Below, in pieces: positions 15,975-24,670 of a stretch of 64,000 bases of DNA. The notes beneath the pieces are model-generated. The model was not told the DNA's origin, did no database searches, and worked only from the letters and a program-made list of their open reading frames with translations. The DNA is from JAFDWR01 sp038216655. Its GTDB lineage: Bacteria; Armatimonadota; Fimbriimonadia; Fimbriimonadales; Fimbriimonadaceae. Both the position numbers and the translations under genes were made by a program. The DNA is taken from assembly GCA_038216655.1 (NCBI GenBank), contig JBBQPZ010000011.1, positions 62,001 to 126,000 on the forward strand, written 5' to 3'. Position 1 is the first letter of the stretch. Each line of letters opens with the position of its first letter.

Positions 15975-16775
15975 CTACGCCGGTTCTAGCCCGACCAACT
16001 TCCTTAGCTCATCGACGTCCTTTTTCCCGAGGTGGATGCACTCGCCGGGGCGCATGCCTTTTAGCTTGAGCGGGCCGATTCTCGTTCGCTTAAGCTTGGT
16101 GACGGGGAAGCCGACGTAGTCGCACATCATGCGAATCTGGCGCTTTCGGCCCTCGTGGATGATGATCTTCAGGACACTGATGTCTCCGGTGAAGGTGACG
16201 TCGACCTTGGCGGGGGCAGTGTTTCGACCCTCGATGAAAACCCCTTCGCGCAGGGCTTTGAGCGCCTTGTCGGTGGGGATTCCCTTGACCGAGGCCATGT
16301 ATTCCTTTTCGACCCCAAAGCTCGGGTGCGTCAGGCGGAGGGCGAGTTCGCCGTCGTTCGTGCAAAGCAGCAAGCCTTCGGTGTCCATGTCCAGGCGTCC
16401 GACCGGCTTGAGTTGAACGCCGTAGTCGGGAAGGAAGCGGAGGATGGTGGGGCGGCCTTGCGGGTCGTGCATGGTGGTGACGACGCCGGTTGGCTTGTTG
16501 AGCAGGACGGTGTGGAGTTGGGCCCGTTGAATCAACTGCCCGTCGACAACGATCTCGTCTTCCTCGGTGACCTTGCGGCCCATTTCGGTGACGGTGCCGC
16601 CATTGACTTCGACCCGGCCTTCTTGGATGAGTTTCTCGGCAGCTCGGCGGCTGCAGAGGCCGGAGTGGGCGATGCGGACGTGGAGTCTTTCGCCGAGGTC
16701 CTCGGCCACTTTCTTTTTGGCGGCGGGCTTACGAGAAGAGGGTGAAGTTGCCTTTGCGCGAGGGGGACTTGCCAT
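15975..16775 (-). CDS. rluB: Pseudouridine synthase, RsuA/RluB family
   Basis: It converts a specific rRNA uridine to pseudouridine. Domains: a basic Ala/Lys/Pro-rich N-terminus, an S4 RNA-binding domain (LHVRIAHSGLCSRRAAEKLI, about residues 30-85), then the catalytic domain with VGRLDMDTEGLLLCTNDG (catalytic Asp in the RLD motif), LTHPSFGVEKEY and HEGRKRQIRMMCDYVGFPV. A TTG at 16820 is open in frame, but the ATG at 16775 has AAGG four bases upstream and gives the more usual length (267). It overlaps the end of the carboxypeptidase gene by 47 bases. RluB versus RsuA is not certain. Confidence 0.92.
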   Translation of the reverse strand: MASPPRAKATSPSSRKPAAKKKVAEDLGERLHVRIAHSGLCSRRAAEKLIQEGRVEVNGGTVTEMGRKVTEEDEIVVDGQLIQRAQLHTVLLNKPTGVVTTMHDPQGRPTILRFLPDYGVQLKPVGRLDMDTEGLLLCTNDGELALRLTHPSFGVEKEYMASVKGIPTDKALKALREGVFIEGRNTAPAKVDVTFTGDISVLKIIIHEGRKRQIRMMCDYVGFPVTKLKRTRIGPLKLKGMRPGECIHLGKKDVDELRKLVGLEPA

Positions 16776-18003
16776 AAAACCTTGAGCGTCGCGTTCGCGA
16801 CCGGAGCCAAATGAGACCAATGCAGAGGGAGGATCCGATCACATAGAAACTGGGCGATCGGCCCGCCACTTTGCCTATCACGGACGCTTTGGCAACGTCG
16901 GCGCTTGCGAGGACGGGGACTCGAACGGTGTAACCGCTCCCGTCAGAGTAAACCTCATTGCCCAGTTTTTGCCCCGCTTGAACCGGAGCGGAGACCTTGT
17001 CGGGCTCGAAATTGGCGGTCAACTTGGACGCAGCACCCTTGGGGACGCAGTCTTGGACGTCATCGGAGAGCGTTCCGGAGACCTTCGGTTGGGCCGCTCC
17101 ATCGACCGCGATATCGTTGACAAGGTCACCCTTGCGCGCAACGGTGAGGTGGTCGAAATTGGCGAACGCCCACTTAAGCATCGCGTCGTGATCGAGTTCC
17201 CAGTGGTCGCTCTTCATGATCGCGGTGATGATCCGGTAACCGCCTCGAGTGGCGCTGCCCACATAGGTATGCCCGGCGGGGACGGTGTAGCCAGTCTTCA
17301 CGCCATCGGCGGTGGGATCGCGCCCGATGAAGTGGTTCTTGCTCACCATCCAGACATCTTTGGTGTTCATGCTCCGCGCGATCTGGTGTCGGTTGTTCTT
17401 GACCACCTCGGCAAATAACGGAAGCTTGAAGGCCTCGCGGGCCATGAGGGCAAGGTCGTGCGCGGAGGTCCAGTGCTTCGGATCGTGGAGCCCGTTCGGG
17501 TTCGTGAAGTGGGTGTTCTTGCAGCCGATGGCGGCCGCCCGATCATTCATCATCTTCGCAAACGCGGGGACCGTACCGGCCATGTGGATCGCCGCGTCGT
17601 AGCATCCGTCGTTGGCGCTTCGAAGCAGAATCCCCCACAGAAGATTGCGCATGGAAAGCTGCTCGCCCGGCTGGAGGTGCATTGAGCTCTCGCCGACATT
17701 TTTGATGTTCGCAGGCGCGGTAATCAGCTCGTCCTCTTTGCAGTGCTCGATCAGAAGCATCGCGGTCATGATCTTGGTTGTGCTCGCCGGATACATCGCC
17801 TTGTCCGGGTCCTTGCCCCAAAGCGCGCGTCCAGTTACGCCGTCCAAGATGACCGCCGACTTGGCGCTGACCGCGGCTGGGTCGGGAAGGAATACGGTGG
17901 GCACCGGAGGCGTGACGGGGGGTGCCTTATGCTTCGGCCGAGCCGTAGCAATTATCGGAACCACCGCCAGGGCGAGGATTGGGGCGAGGTAAGCGCTCTT
18001 CAT
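16729..18003 (-). CDS. D-alanyl-D-alanine carboxypeptidase (low-molecular-weight PBP)
   Basis: It trims the terminal D-Ala of peptidoglycan side chains in the periplasm. A signal peptide (MKSAYLAPILALAVVPIIAT) is followed by the serine peptidase domain: SxxK in MYPASTTKIMTAML (Ser about residue 74), SxN in LLRSANDGCYDAAI, and KTG in TADGVKTGYTVPAGHTYVG. A PBP5-type beta domain follows (residues about 290-375), then a C-terminal membrane segment (SFYVIGSSLCIGLIWL) and a basic tail. Third in scpA-scpB-dac-rluB, an order also known in Bacillus. Confidence 0.93.
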   Translation of the reverse strand: MKSAYLAPILALAVVPIIATARPKHKAPPVTPPVPTVFLPDPAAVSAKSAVILDGVTGRALWGKDPDKAMYPASTTKIMTAMLLIEHCKEDELITAPANIKNVGESSMHLQPGEQLSMRNLLWGILLRSANDGCYDAAIHMAGTVPAFAKMMNDRAAAIGCKNTHFTNPNGLHDPKHWTSAHDLALMAREAFKLPLFAEVVKNNRHQIARSMNTKDVWMVSKNHFIGRDPTADGVKTGYTVPAGHTYVGSATRGGYRIITAIMKSDHWELDHDAMLKWAFANFDHLTVARKGDLVNDIAVDGAAQPKVSGTLSDDVQDCVPKGAASKLTANFEPDKVSAPVQAGQKLGNEVYSDGSGYTVRVPVLASADVAKASVIGKVAGRSPSFYVIGSSLCIGLIWLRSRTRRSRFYGKSPSRKGNFTLFS

Positions 18004-18100
18004 GCCTTCCCGAAGGAGTTCTAGGATACCAACGGATTGCGTGGAACCGGAACCCTTGCGGGTTGCTTTACGACGAAATAGGCTCGGAGAAGCGCACGAA

Positions 18101-18640
18101 TCATAGTGTTTCCTCCACGATCTCGCTCGCCCGCGCCCCGGCTTCGTTGATCGGGGGAAGATCGCCGAGGTCGTTCATGTTGAATTGATGGAGGAATTGC
18201 TGCGTGGTTCCGTACAGAACGGGGCGTCCCGGAGCGGTCTTCCGCCCGACCTCGCGGACAAGGCGGCGCTCGACAAGTGCGCGGATGCTGTATTCGCTCG
18301 CAACCCCTCGGATCGCGTCGACGTCCTGGATCGTCAGCGGCTGGCGGTAGGCGACGACGGCGAGGACTTCGAGGAGGGCACGGCTGAGGCGCTGGCGCTG
18401 GGGCTTGAGGAAGTTCGCGACTTGGACGGCGTACTCGGGCTTGGTGCAGAGTTGGAATCCGCCGGCGAGAGTGACGAGTTGGAGGCTGCCGCCCGCTTTG
18501 AGCCGCCCGTCAAGGAGTTCAAGCGCCTGCTCGACCTGTCCCTCGGTAAGGCCAAGAGTAACGGAGAGCGCTTCTAGAGACGCGGGCTGATCGGCGACGA
18601 ACAGGAGGGCTTCGAGGGTGTCGACGAGTCCGGTTTCCAT
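18101..18640 (-). CDS. scpB: Segregation and condensation protein ScpB
   Basis: ScpB is a winged-helix dimer that joins ScpA and SMC in the condensin complex. The 179-residue product shows LEALLFVADQPASLEALSVTL at the N-terminus, LALLD-type helices, then LKPQRQRLSRALLEVLAVVA and YRQPLTIQDVDAIRGVASEY, the family hallmark, and GRPVLYGTTQQFLHQFNM. It starts 3 bases after scpA ends. Confidence 0.95.
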   Translation of the reverse strand: METGLVDTLEALLFVADQPASLEALSVTLGLTEGQVEQALELLDGRLKAGGSLQLVTLAGGFQLCTKPEYAVQVANFLKPQRQRLSRALLEVLAVVAYRQPLTIQDVDAIRGVASEYSIRALVERRLVREVGRKTAPGRPVLYGTTQQFLHQFNMNDLGDLPPINEAGARASEIVEETL

Positions 18641-18643
18641 CGC

Positions 18644-19396
18644 TTATCTCGGCCTGGAGAAGAGCACGTCGTCTTCGCCAACTTGGACCGCGACTTGGCC
18701 GAGCCGGATCAGCTCAAGGAGGGCGAGGAACCAGAGCACAGCGTCGGTTCGGGTGAACGGGTGAGGGATGAGTTGATCAAGCGTCTGAGGGAGGTTGGAG
18801 AGGGCGTTGAGGACCTGGGCCATCTGGTCGGCCAGCGAACGTCGTGGCTTGGCGAGGCTGTTGACGGGCTCGGGCGAGGCCTTGGACAGCAGTCTTTCGA
18901 ACGCCTTGGCAAGGTCGGGAAGGGCAAGATCGCCGAGCTCGAAGGGGACTTCGTAGGGGTCGGGTCCGATCCCGGCGGCCCGGAAGAACTGGTGCGAACG
19001 CTCGTGGCGCCAGCGTTCGAGGGCTTCTATGGCGGCGTCGAATTCGTGGACGGTCGGTTCGGGCAGTTCGAGTGGATTCTCTTGCTCGGGCTCCGGCTCG
19101 TCCACTGGGAGAAGGAGCCAGGCCTTTCGCTCAAGTAGATATGCCAGTGCGGTGAGGGCGGCGGCGGCTTCGTCGAGATGCTGGAGCGACGCGCTCAGGA
19201 GGTAGGCGAAGTAAGCTTCGCAGATCGGGAGCAGGGGGACATCGCGGAGTTCGATCTTGCGATCGCGAACGCACTGGAAAAGCTGAGCTAGGGAGCCGTC
19301 GAAGGTCGGCGTGGTGACCTGAATTGGCGGCGGGGCGACGACCCCAAGCGCAGTAACCCGCTCGCGAGCAAGGGTGGCAGCGGCGCGATTGGACAT
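18644..19396 (-). CDS. scpA: Segregation and condensation protein ScpA
   Basis: The kleisin subunit of bacterial condensin. Visible: the N-terminal SMC-neck-binding region (TFDGSLAQLFQCVRDRKIEL, RDVPLLPI), ALTALAYLLERKAWLLLP, and the C-terminal winged helix (DAVLWFLALLELIRLGQVAV). The frame is open to 19552, but I place the start at ATG 19396 (MSNRAAATLARERV) because the upstream part has no family similarity. No convincing RBS is seen, so the start is uncertain. First gene of scpA-scpB-dac-rluB. Confidence 0.88.
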   Translation of the reverse strand: MSNRAAATLARERVTALGVVAPPPIQVTTPTFDGSLAQLFQCVRDRKIELRDVPLLPICEAYFAYLLSASLQHLDEAAAALTALAYLLERKAWLLLPVDEPEPEQENPLELPEPTVHEFDAAIEALERWRHERSHQFFRAAGIGPDPYEVPFELGDLALPDLAKAFERLLSKASPEPVNSLAKPRRSLADQMAQVLNALSNLPQTLDQLIPHPFTRTDAVLWFLALLELIRLGQVAVQVGEDDVLFSRPR

Positions 19397-19483
19397 CCGA
19401 GGAATTAAGACGCGTTTCGTGCATGCGAGGATGCGGCGGGGTTGGAACCTTGGCATCGATTTGGCGTCAAAAGGGGCGTGGTG

Positions 19484-19726
19484 ATGAAGACATTGTGGGA
19501 AACAATTTGCCTGCTCTCGGGACCGAACGGTGCCGACCCAGTCTCGATCCACGATGCGGTCAGCAAGTCAGCGGTTACTGAAGGGATCGCGGGCGTCGAG
19601 ATCGAGGAGTTTGAGAAAGCCGGATTCATTCGCAAACTCGACTCAGACCGGATTGCGTTGACGCCTTCCGGGCAGGTTCGTCGCGCGAATCTCCATCAGA
19701 CCTCTGTTGTCACGGATGTTCCGTAG
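19484..19726 (+). CDS. Small winged-helix-like protein, unknown function
   Basis: An 81-residue product starting MKTLWETICLLSGPNGADPV at 19484, with AAGGGGCG upstream (about 7 bases from the ATG). The pattern of three helices followed by a turn and strand (VEIEEFEKAGFIRKLDSDRI, ALTPSGQVRR) resembles a small winged-helix domain. It is divergent from scpA and convergent with the tRNA-Cys gene. No family recognised. Confidence 0.5.
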   Translation: MKTLWETICLLSGPNGADPVSIHDAVSKSAVTEGIAGVEIEEFEKAGFIRKLDSDRIALTPSGQVRRANLHQTSVVTDVP

Positions 19727-19742
19727 GGGTCGCGAGGGGGAT

Positions 19743-19818
19743 TGGAGGCGCCGAGCGGATTCGAACCGCTGCATAACAGTTTTGCAGACTGTCCCCTTAG
19801 CCACTTGGGTACGGCGCC
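19743..19818 (-). tRNA. tRNA-Cys (GCA)
   Basis: On the minus strand the acceptor GGCGCCG (19818-19812) pairs with CGGCGCC (19753-19747). The anticodon arm is CAGTCTGCAAAACTG with anticodon GCA, the T-arm is AGCGGTTCGAATCCGCT, the discriminator is T, and the CCA end is encoded (19745-19743). All arms fold. Confidence 0.97.
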
Positions 19819-19965
19819 GATTTACAGAGTTGAAGATACCTCGCGCGGGCTTTCCTCGTTATTGGTGATTCGCTATTGGTTATTCGTGACTCGTTATTCG
19901 GCCGTTTGTCGCGCCCGTCCGACTCCGAACGTCCGAATAACCAAGACCGAATAACGCGCAAAGCG
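19819..19965. repeat. Short degenerate repeats in the spacer after the glycosyltransferase
   Basis: Contains alternating GTGATTCGCTATTGG/TTATTCGTGACTCG units and a pair GTTATTCGG ... CCGAATAAC that can form a hairpin. No gene is seen. Confidence 0.5.
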
Positions 19966-21132
19966 CTACCCTCGAGCCGCCATCGTGTACACGTCTTCGA
20001 GCTTGCTCACCATCTCATGGAGGGTGAACTTCTGCTCGACCACCCGGCGGCCCATGGCTCCCATCTGCTCTCGCTCGTCTTCGTTTGACAGGAGATAGCT
20101 GACCGCCTCGGCGATGCCTTCAGGGCGGAGGTCGACGAGAATTCCGGTTTGGCGGTGACGGACGACCTCGGGAAGGCCCCCGACGTTGGATGCCACAACC
20201 GCTTTACTTCGGGCCATCGCCTCGATCGCGGCGACGCCGAAGGTCTCGATGTGGGACGGCATCGCGCTGAGGGTGAAGGAGTCGAGGATGCGTGGGATGT
20301 CGTGGCGGATTCCCGTGAGCGTGAGGCGATCGCCGACGCCTGCTTCACGGACGGCTTCCTTCAGCTCTTCCTCGAACGGAGCTTCCACGCGCCCGACGAA
20401 GACGACGTGGGCGTCAGGGTGCTCTTTCCGCAGGGTCTTCATTGCGCCGACCATCTCGAGGTGGCCCTTCTCGCGGCAGACCCGGCCCACGAGGCCGATG
20501 AGTTTGCGCTCTTGCGGGATGCCGAGTTCGGCCTTCACCGCCTCGGGCGAGGCTGGAGCGAAGTCGACAAAGTCGGTGCCGTTGTAGACAGTGTCGATGT
20601 ATTTGTCGGGGATGCCGCGCCCGTGCAGCATGCCGCGAACGTAGTTGCTGACCGCGACCAGGCGGTTCTTGCGTCGGGCGAGGCGGCGATAAATCTGATC
20701 ATTATTGGCGATGTGGACGCTGGTGATCACCGGGACCCGACCGAGCAGGCCAGCCGTGTAGCCGATGTAGGCAGCGCGGGTGAGGTGGGTATGGATCACG
20801 TCGATCCGGTTGCGGCGTACTTCTCGCAGGAGGTGGGCCATGGTCCGCGTCCAGCCCGATCCCTTCATGTAGGAGACGTGGGTGGGGATGTTCGACTCGC
20901 GCAGAACCTGGGGGAGCCAGCCTTCGGTGGGAGTGACGACCTTGACGACGTGACCGCGCTGCTGGAGCAAGCTCGACAGGGAGAGGACATGGCGCTCTGC
21001 ACCCGAGGTAGCGGAACTCGAGATGACCTGTAGAACTCGAAGTGGTTTTGACTCCGCCAATGCGTCCTCGGCCAGCGTGGCCGGGGAAAATCTTACCTGA
21101 TGCACTTTGTCTGCCTCGGAGATGAATCGCAT
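19966..21132 (-). CDS. Glycosyltransferase family 4 protein
   Basis: A retaining GT-B glycosyltransferase, 388 residues. The N-domain shows LRVLQVISSSATSGAERHVL and IDVIHTHLTRAAYIGY; the C-domain shows LIGLVGRVCREKGHLEMVGA, HVVFVGRVEAP and the nucleotide-sugar site PSHIETFGVAAIEAMA followed by VASNVGGLPEVV. Such enzymes build capsule, exopolysaccharide or glycolipids. No other polysaccharide gene is adjacent, so the acceptor is unknown. It is divergent from the MFS gene with a 40-base gap that must hold both promoters. The first 30 residues are not part of the fold, so the start may be later. Confidence 0.92.
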   Translation of the reverse strand: MRFISEADKVHQVRFSPATLAEDALAESKPLRVLQVISSSATSGAERHVLSLSSLLQQRGHVVKVVTPTEGWLPQVLRESNIPTHVSYMKGSGWTRTMAHLLREVRRNRIDVIHTHLTRAAYIGYTAGLLGRVPVITSVHIANNDQIYRRLARRKNRLVAVSNYVRGMLHGRGIPDKYIDTVYNGTDFVDFAPASPEAVKAELGIPQERKLIGLVGRVCREKGHLEMVGAMKTLRKEHPDAHVVFVGRVEAPFEEELKEAVREAGVGDRLTLTGIRHDIPRILDSFTLSAMPSHIETFGVAAIEAMARSKAVVASNVGGLPEVVRHRQTGILVDLRPEGIAEAVSYLLSNEDEREQMGAMGRRVVEQKFTLHEMVSKLEDVYTMAARG

Positions 21133-21172
21133 TAGTTAAGAGAAGTTACGCAAATCTCGTCATACTGAGGGA

Positions 21173-22510
21173 ATGGAGATGGGAAAGAACGACGAAGAAG
21201 AACCGTCGGCTTTCACCTCCAGGCCCCCATCTGCCCTTGCCGCACGTTTCTACGGGACGAAAGCATATCTCGTCTTCCGGCACCGGGATTTCCGCATTAT
21301 TTGGACCAGTGCGTTCCTTTCCTTTATCGGGAGTTGGGTCCAGACGGTGGCCGAGGGGTACCTCGTCTTCAGTCTCACCCACCGGAACGACAGTTTGGCG
21401 TGGGTGTTCGCTTGCAACGCCTTGCCGGTGACGATTTTCGGTCCGTTCGCGGGGGCGATTTCGGATACCTTGGACCGCCGGAAGGTGCTCGTCGTGACGC
21501 AGTCGATCTTTGCGTTGGGAGCCCTGTACCTGGCTGCCGCCACGTATTTCGGGTTCGTCCAGTACTGGCAGATCCTTGTTGTGGCCTCGATCTTAGGGCT
21601 CGTCAACGCCGTCGACATGCCCACGCGGCAGGCGATCATCAGCAAGGTTGTGCCCGCGGAGGACTTGCCCGCCGCGATACCGATCAATGCGATGACGTTT
21701 AATCTGGCGCGTCTAATCGGACCGGCGATCGGGGGTGCGTTAAACGTCGCGGTCGGTCCGGCGGCTTGTTATTTGGTCAATGGCCTGAGCTTTATCGCAT
21801 TGATCTTCGCCGCGCTTGCGATTCGTACCGACCTGCGGGCGATGAAGCGGGAGGCGCAGCCGATCACCGACCTCGTGCGGGAGGGATTCCTCTACACGAT
21901 GCGCGACCGTCGCTTGCGGGCGCTCTTCTATCTGGAGTCAGCGGTCTCGCTGTTCGGTCTGTTCTACATCACCCAGATGGCGGCGGTGGTGGCGCAAATG
22001 ATCCATCCCGGTGCGCCAGATGCGGTGATCAAGCCGGCTTTGGGCCTGGCTTACTCCTCCGTTGCGGTTGGCTCGGTGACGGCGCTGGTGCTGGTGACGT
22101 CCGTTTCGCACCGTCCGATCAAGCGGCACGTGCTTCGCATCTCGGTGACGATTATGGGGATCGGGCTCTTGATCTTGTCCCAGCTACGCGTCGAGTGGAT
22201 GTTCTACGTGATCTTCGCGGTGATCGGGATGTCCGCGATCACGATCTTCATTACGTGTAATACGTTGTTCCAGACTCTGTCGCCGGAGCGCCTGCGGGGC
22301 CGGGTGCTTTCGATGCACGTCTGGGCGCTGTCCGGCGTCGGTCCGTTCGGCACGATCGGGTTCGGTTATCTGGCGCAGCAGACGAGTCTGCGGGTCGCGT
22401 TTGTTGTGGGCGGGGCGCTACTGCTGCTCGTGGCGGTCGTGGCGGCTTTGTCCGTGCGGGGGATTGGGCAGGTTGATACGCGGTACGAGCTAAGGAGCGA
22501 TGGAAGGTAG
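21173..22510 (+). CDS. MFS transporter, EntS/MFS_3 type
   Basis: A 445-residue major facilitator with 12 predicted membrane helices. The start region contains FRHRDFRIIWTSAFLSFIGS and WVQTVAEGYLVF, typical of the EntS-like exporter group. The loop after helix 2 reads GAISDTLDRRKVLVVTQ (motif A type), and MPTRQAIISKVVPAEDLPAA, FNLARLIGPAIGGAL and LFQTLSPERLRGRVLSMH follow. This group exports siderophores, drugs or other small molecules. No siderophore genes are nearby. Confidence 0.9.
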   Translation: MEMGKNDEEEPSAFTSRPPSALAARFYGTKAYLVFRHRDFRIIWTSAFLSFIGSWVQTVAEGYLVFSLTHRNDSLAWVFACNALPVTIFGPFAGAISDTLDRRKVLVVTQSIFALGALYLAAATYFGFVQYWQILVVASILGLVNAVDMPTRQAIISKVVPAEDLPAAIPINAMTFNLARLIGPAIGGALNVAVGPAACYLVNGLSFIALIFAALAIRTDLRAMKREAQPITDLVREGFLYTMRDRRLRALFYLESAVSLFGLFYITQMAAVVAQMIHPGAPDAVIKPALGLAYSSVAVGSVTALVLVTSVSHRPIKRHVLRISVTIMGIGLLILSQLRVEWMFYVIFAVIGMSAITIFITCNTLFQTLSPERLRGRVLSMHVWALSGVGPFGTIGFGYLAQQTSLRVAFVVGGALLLLVAVVAALSVRGIGQVDTRYELRSDGR

Positions 22511-22546
22511 GTTCTTTTTTGGCGTTTGGCGTTAGGCGCTAGACTG

Positions 22547-22616
22547 GGAATTCCCGCTTGAATGCATGAAATTCCCGTGTGATTCGGGCCGTTTTTGAAC
22601 TTGAAGTGGGAATTCC
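22547..22616. repeat. Inverted repeat around GGAATTCCC motifs
   Basis: GGAATTCCCGCTTGAA (22547-22562) pairs with TTGAAGTGGGAATTCC (22601-22616) with two mismatches, and a third ATTCCC copy lies between. It begins 37 bases after the MFS stop and could end that transcript. From 22617 to 22782 nothing else is recognised. Confidence 0.65.
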
Positions 22617-22782
22617 TGCACACTTCGGATGTTGGTTTCTAGCAACTGACCCGGCGTGATTCTTTGGCTCATCCGTCTACAGTCGCCAAAACGAGGTGTT
22701 GTCAACCAAAGGATTTCACTCCGCTCCTAACGCATCCGACTAAACCGAACGGCCTCGCGAGGGGACCGGGGTTAGAGGGGCC

Positions 22783-22821
22783 GACATAGAAACGGGGGCT
22801 TCTCGTTAAAGAAGCCCCCGT
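22783..22821 (-). terminator. Intrinsic terminator of the PEP-CTERM gene
   Basis: On the minus strand ACGGGGGCTTCT (22821-22810) pairs with AGAAGCCCCCGT (22803-22792), a perfect 12-bp stem with a six-base loop, followed by TTCTATGTC. It lies 13 bases after the stop codon. Confidence 0.9.
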
Positions 22822-22834
22822 CATTCGAGTTGCC

Positions 22835-23539
22835 TTAGGCCTTGCGGCGTCGGCGAAGCATTGCGACTGCACCGAGACCGAGAACTGCCATGGAGGCAGG
22901 CTCCGGAACCGGATTGACGGCGTCGGCTCGGATGAGCCAGTTACCCGGCAGGCCGGCAGCCGAGTTCTTGAAGAGACCAATTCCACCCGAAAGGTTGTTC
23001 GGATCGAAGCCTCCTGCGGTCGTGCTGCCCGCAACCCATGAATTGTCAAGGATCGGAGCACTTCCCGTCGCCGTCTGCTGCAGAGGAGCCGGGAAGCCGC
23101 CAGCGGCACCGTCGATGTCGGCACCGATTAAGAAGTTCGTAGTTCCGGTCACGGCGGATGCGGTGATGCTGACCGTCTGGAACACGTCGGAGTCAATGCT
23201 GGCCGCACTGACAGTTCCATTCGCCGTGCCAAGAAGCGTTGGTGCATCAACGCCCGCTCCCGTCGGCGTACCCGACCAAACGAATACGCGGAACGACTGT
23301 CCCGCGGTAACTCCGGGACCGCCTGGGAACGCTGGTGTACCGAAGCAGGTCTGGATCGAAATAACCTTCGACAGGCCTCCGCTAACGGTGAACTGTTCCA
23401 TCCAAGCGATGTCTCCACCACCCGTCAGTCCGACGCTGTTCTGAGAGGCGCCACTGTCCGAAACATAAGTCTGCGCGGAAGCTACTCCCATCAATCCAAA
23501 AAAGGCAACTGCGGCTACTGCCGAAAATCGATAATTCAT
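22835..23539 (-). CDS. PEP-CTERM surface protein
   Basis: An exported protein of 235 residues. It begins with a signal peptide (MNYRFSAVAAVAFFGLMGVA, SAQ) and ends with the PEP-CTERM sorting signal: VPEPASMAVLGLGAVAML followed by RRRRKA. Exosortase recognises this tail, cuts it and attaches the protein to the envelope or releases it. The Ser/Thr/Gly-rich middle is a beta-sandwich-like domain without catalytic motifs. The start at 23539 has GGGGA seven bases upstream. No exosortase gene lies in the window; such proteins usually rely on a distant exosortase. Confidence 0.9.
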   Translation of the reverse strand: MNYRFSAVAAVAFFGLMGVASAQTYVSDSGASQNSVGLTGGGDIAWMEQFTVSGGLSKVISIQTCFGTPAFPGGPGVTAGQSFRVFVWSGTPTGAGVDAPTLLGTANGTVSAASIDSDVFQTVSITASAVTGTTNFLIGADIDGAAGGFPAPLQQTATGSAPILDNSWVAGSTTAGGFDPNNLSGGIGLFKNSAAGLPGNWLIRADAVNPVPEPASMAVLGLGAVAMLRRRRKA

Positions 23540-24217
23540 GTATTTATCCCCTTCAATGCATGGCTGACACCCAAGTTGGAGGTCAACCGTGCAATCAGTG
23601 TAATGTGCCAACTCCAATCTGGGACACGTAAAACTACTAGAAGTTCGCCTGCTATCGGGAAGTTGCCCTCTAGGCCACAGGAAATTGTGGTTACGGCACA
23701 CATATTGCGACCCCGATGCCCCCGCCCCGCATCGAAGCATTCAAGCCTACAATCTCCGATCTCGGTTTCCGCAGGTGTCACCCGGGAAGGTCGTCCGTCT
23801 CATTCGGAGGGCGGCTTGCCGCTGATGCAAGTTTTGTGACCTTCGTTTCCTCCCCTGCGCGGAGCGTTCATCCCCGTCTTTCAAGAGAAAGAGCTCCTGA
23901 TTTCCTCCAGTCTTTGATCCCGGGTCAAGAACTTGTGGTGCCTCCGGTCCGGGTTCCTCCGCGCGTCGCCGTGCTTGGTCGTGGTGCAATTGCGAGCGGG
24001 TGGGGCCGACTTGGTCGGAATGACACATCCTGCGCGGTGGTGGGATCTGGGGTCTTTCGACTCCGATCCTTCGCTTAGGCTCGGGTTGTTGCTCAGGATG
24101 ACGGCTTCTTTTGGCTTTGGGCGTTGGGTGTTCGGGATTGGGTCTAGGGACCGTCCTGATCTCCAACACTGAACACTCAACACAGCGAAGCTTTGCGAAG
24201 CGCAGTAAACTCAGCGT
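23540..24217. other. 678-base spacer without a convincing gene
   Basis: The 200 bases upstream of the PEP-CTERM gene contain a short inverted pair, TTGGAG ... CTCCAA (23575-23616). The rest shows degraded pieces of the dispersed repeat family (GGTCGGAATGACACATCC near 24012, CTCAGGATGACGG near 24092) and single GTTGGGTGTT units near 24125. Open frames on both strands have no RBS and no recognisable protein. Confidence 0.6.
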
Positions 24218-24670
24218 ATGTCCCAGCGGGATTCGGACGACTGGTTTTGGCAAGTAGGCGGCGAGCTTCTGCGGATCAATCAGGAGCTTTCACGCAGCCG
24301 GCCTGGGGTGGCTTCCGGAAAGTTCTGGGAACCCCGTGTCGATGTGCTTGAAGATGCCCGTAAGATCCTGCTGCGCGTTGAGATCGCCGGCGTCAAGGGC
24401 GACGAGATCGGGTTGATCTACATCCCCGAGCGCCATTCGATCCTGATCCGAGGCGAGCGGCATGAGGACAATGCGGGCGAAGGCACCCGCGGTTCGTATA
24501 TTCAAATGGAGATCCCGTTTGGCGAGTTTCAGCGGGAAGTCAAGCTCCCGGACGTTGCCATCCGGTCCGATGCGATTCGAGCTCAGTTTCGCAACGGTTT
24601 TCTGCTCGTCATGATCCCCAAACAAGAGCGCGTCGTCGTAACAAGGACCGTCACGGTGACAAACCACTAA
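24218..24670 (+). CDS. Small heat-shock protein (Hsp20 / alpha-crystallin)
   Basis: An ATP-independent holdase, 150 residues. The alpha-crystallin domain runs from about residue 40 to 135: EPRVDVLEDARKILLRVEIA, ISIRGERHEDN-like (ILIRGERHED), GSYIQMEIPFGEFQREVKLP, and the closing FRNGFLLVMIPKQ. The C-terminal I-x-I/V anchor is weak. Its stop overlaps the lon start (TAATG), so chaperone and protease are co-transcribed and translation is coupled, which fits a shared protein quality-control role. Confidence 0.93.
   Translation: MSQRDSDDWFWQVGGELLRINQELSRSRPGVASGKFWEPRVDVLEDARKILLRVEIAGVKGDEIGLIYIPERHSILIRGERHEDNAGEGTRGSYIQMEIPFGEFQREVKLPDVAIRSDAIRAQFRNGFLLVMIPKQERVVVTRTVTVTNH

Noticed and set aside
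23540..23640. Sigma-54 promoter (TTGGCAC ... TTGCAC) upstream of the PEP-CTERM gene
   Set aside because: The two boxes are 15 bases apart between GG and GC instead of the required 10.
23740..24250. Open frames on both strands in the long spacer
   Set aside because: No RBS, composition is repeat-derived, and no recognisable protein.
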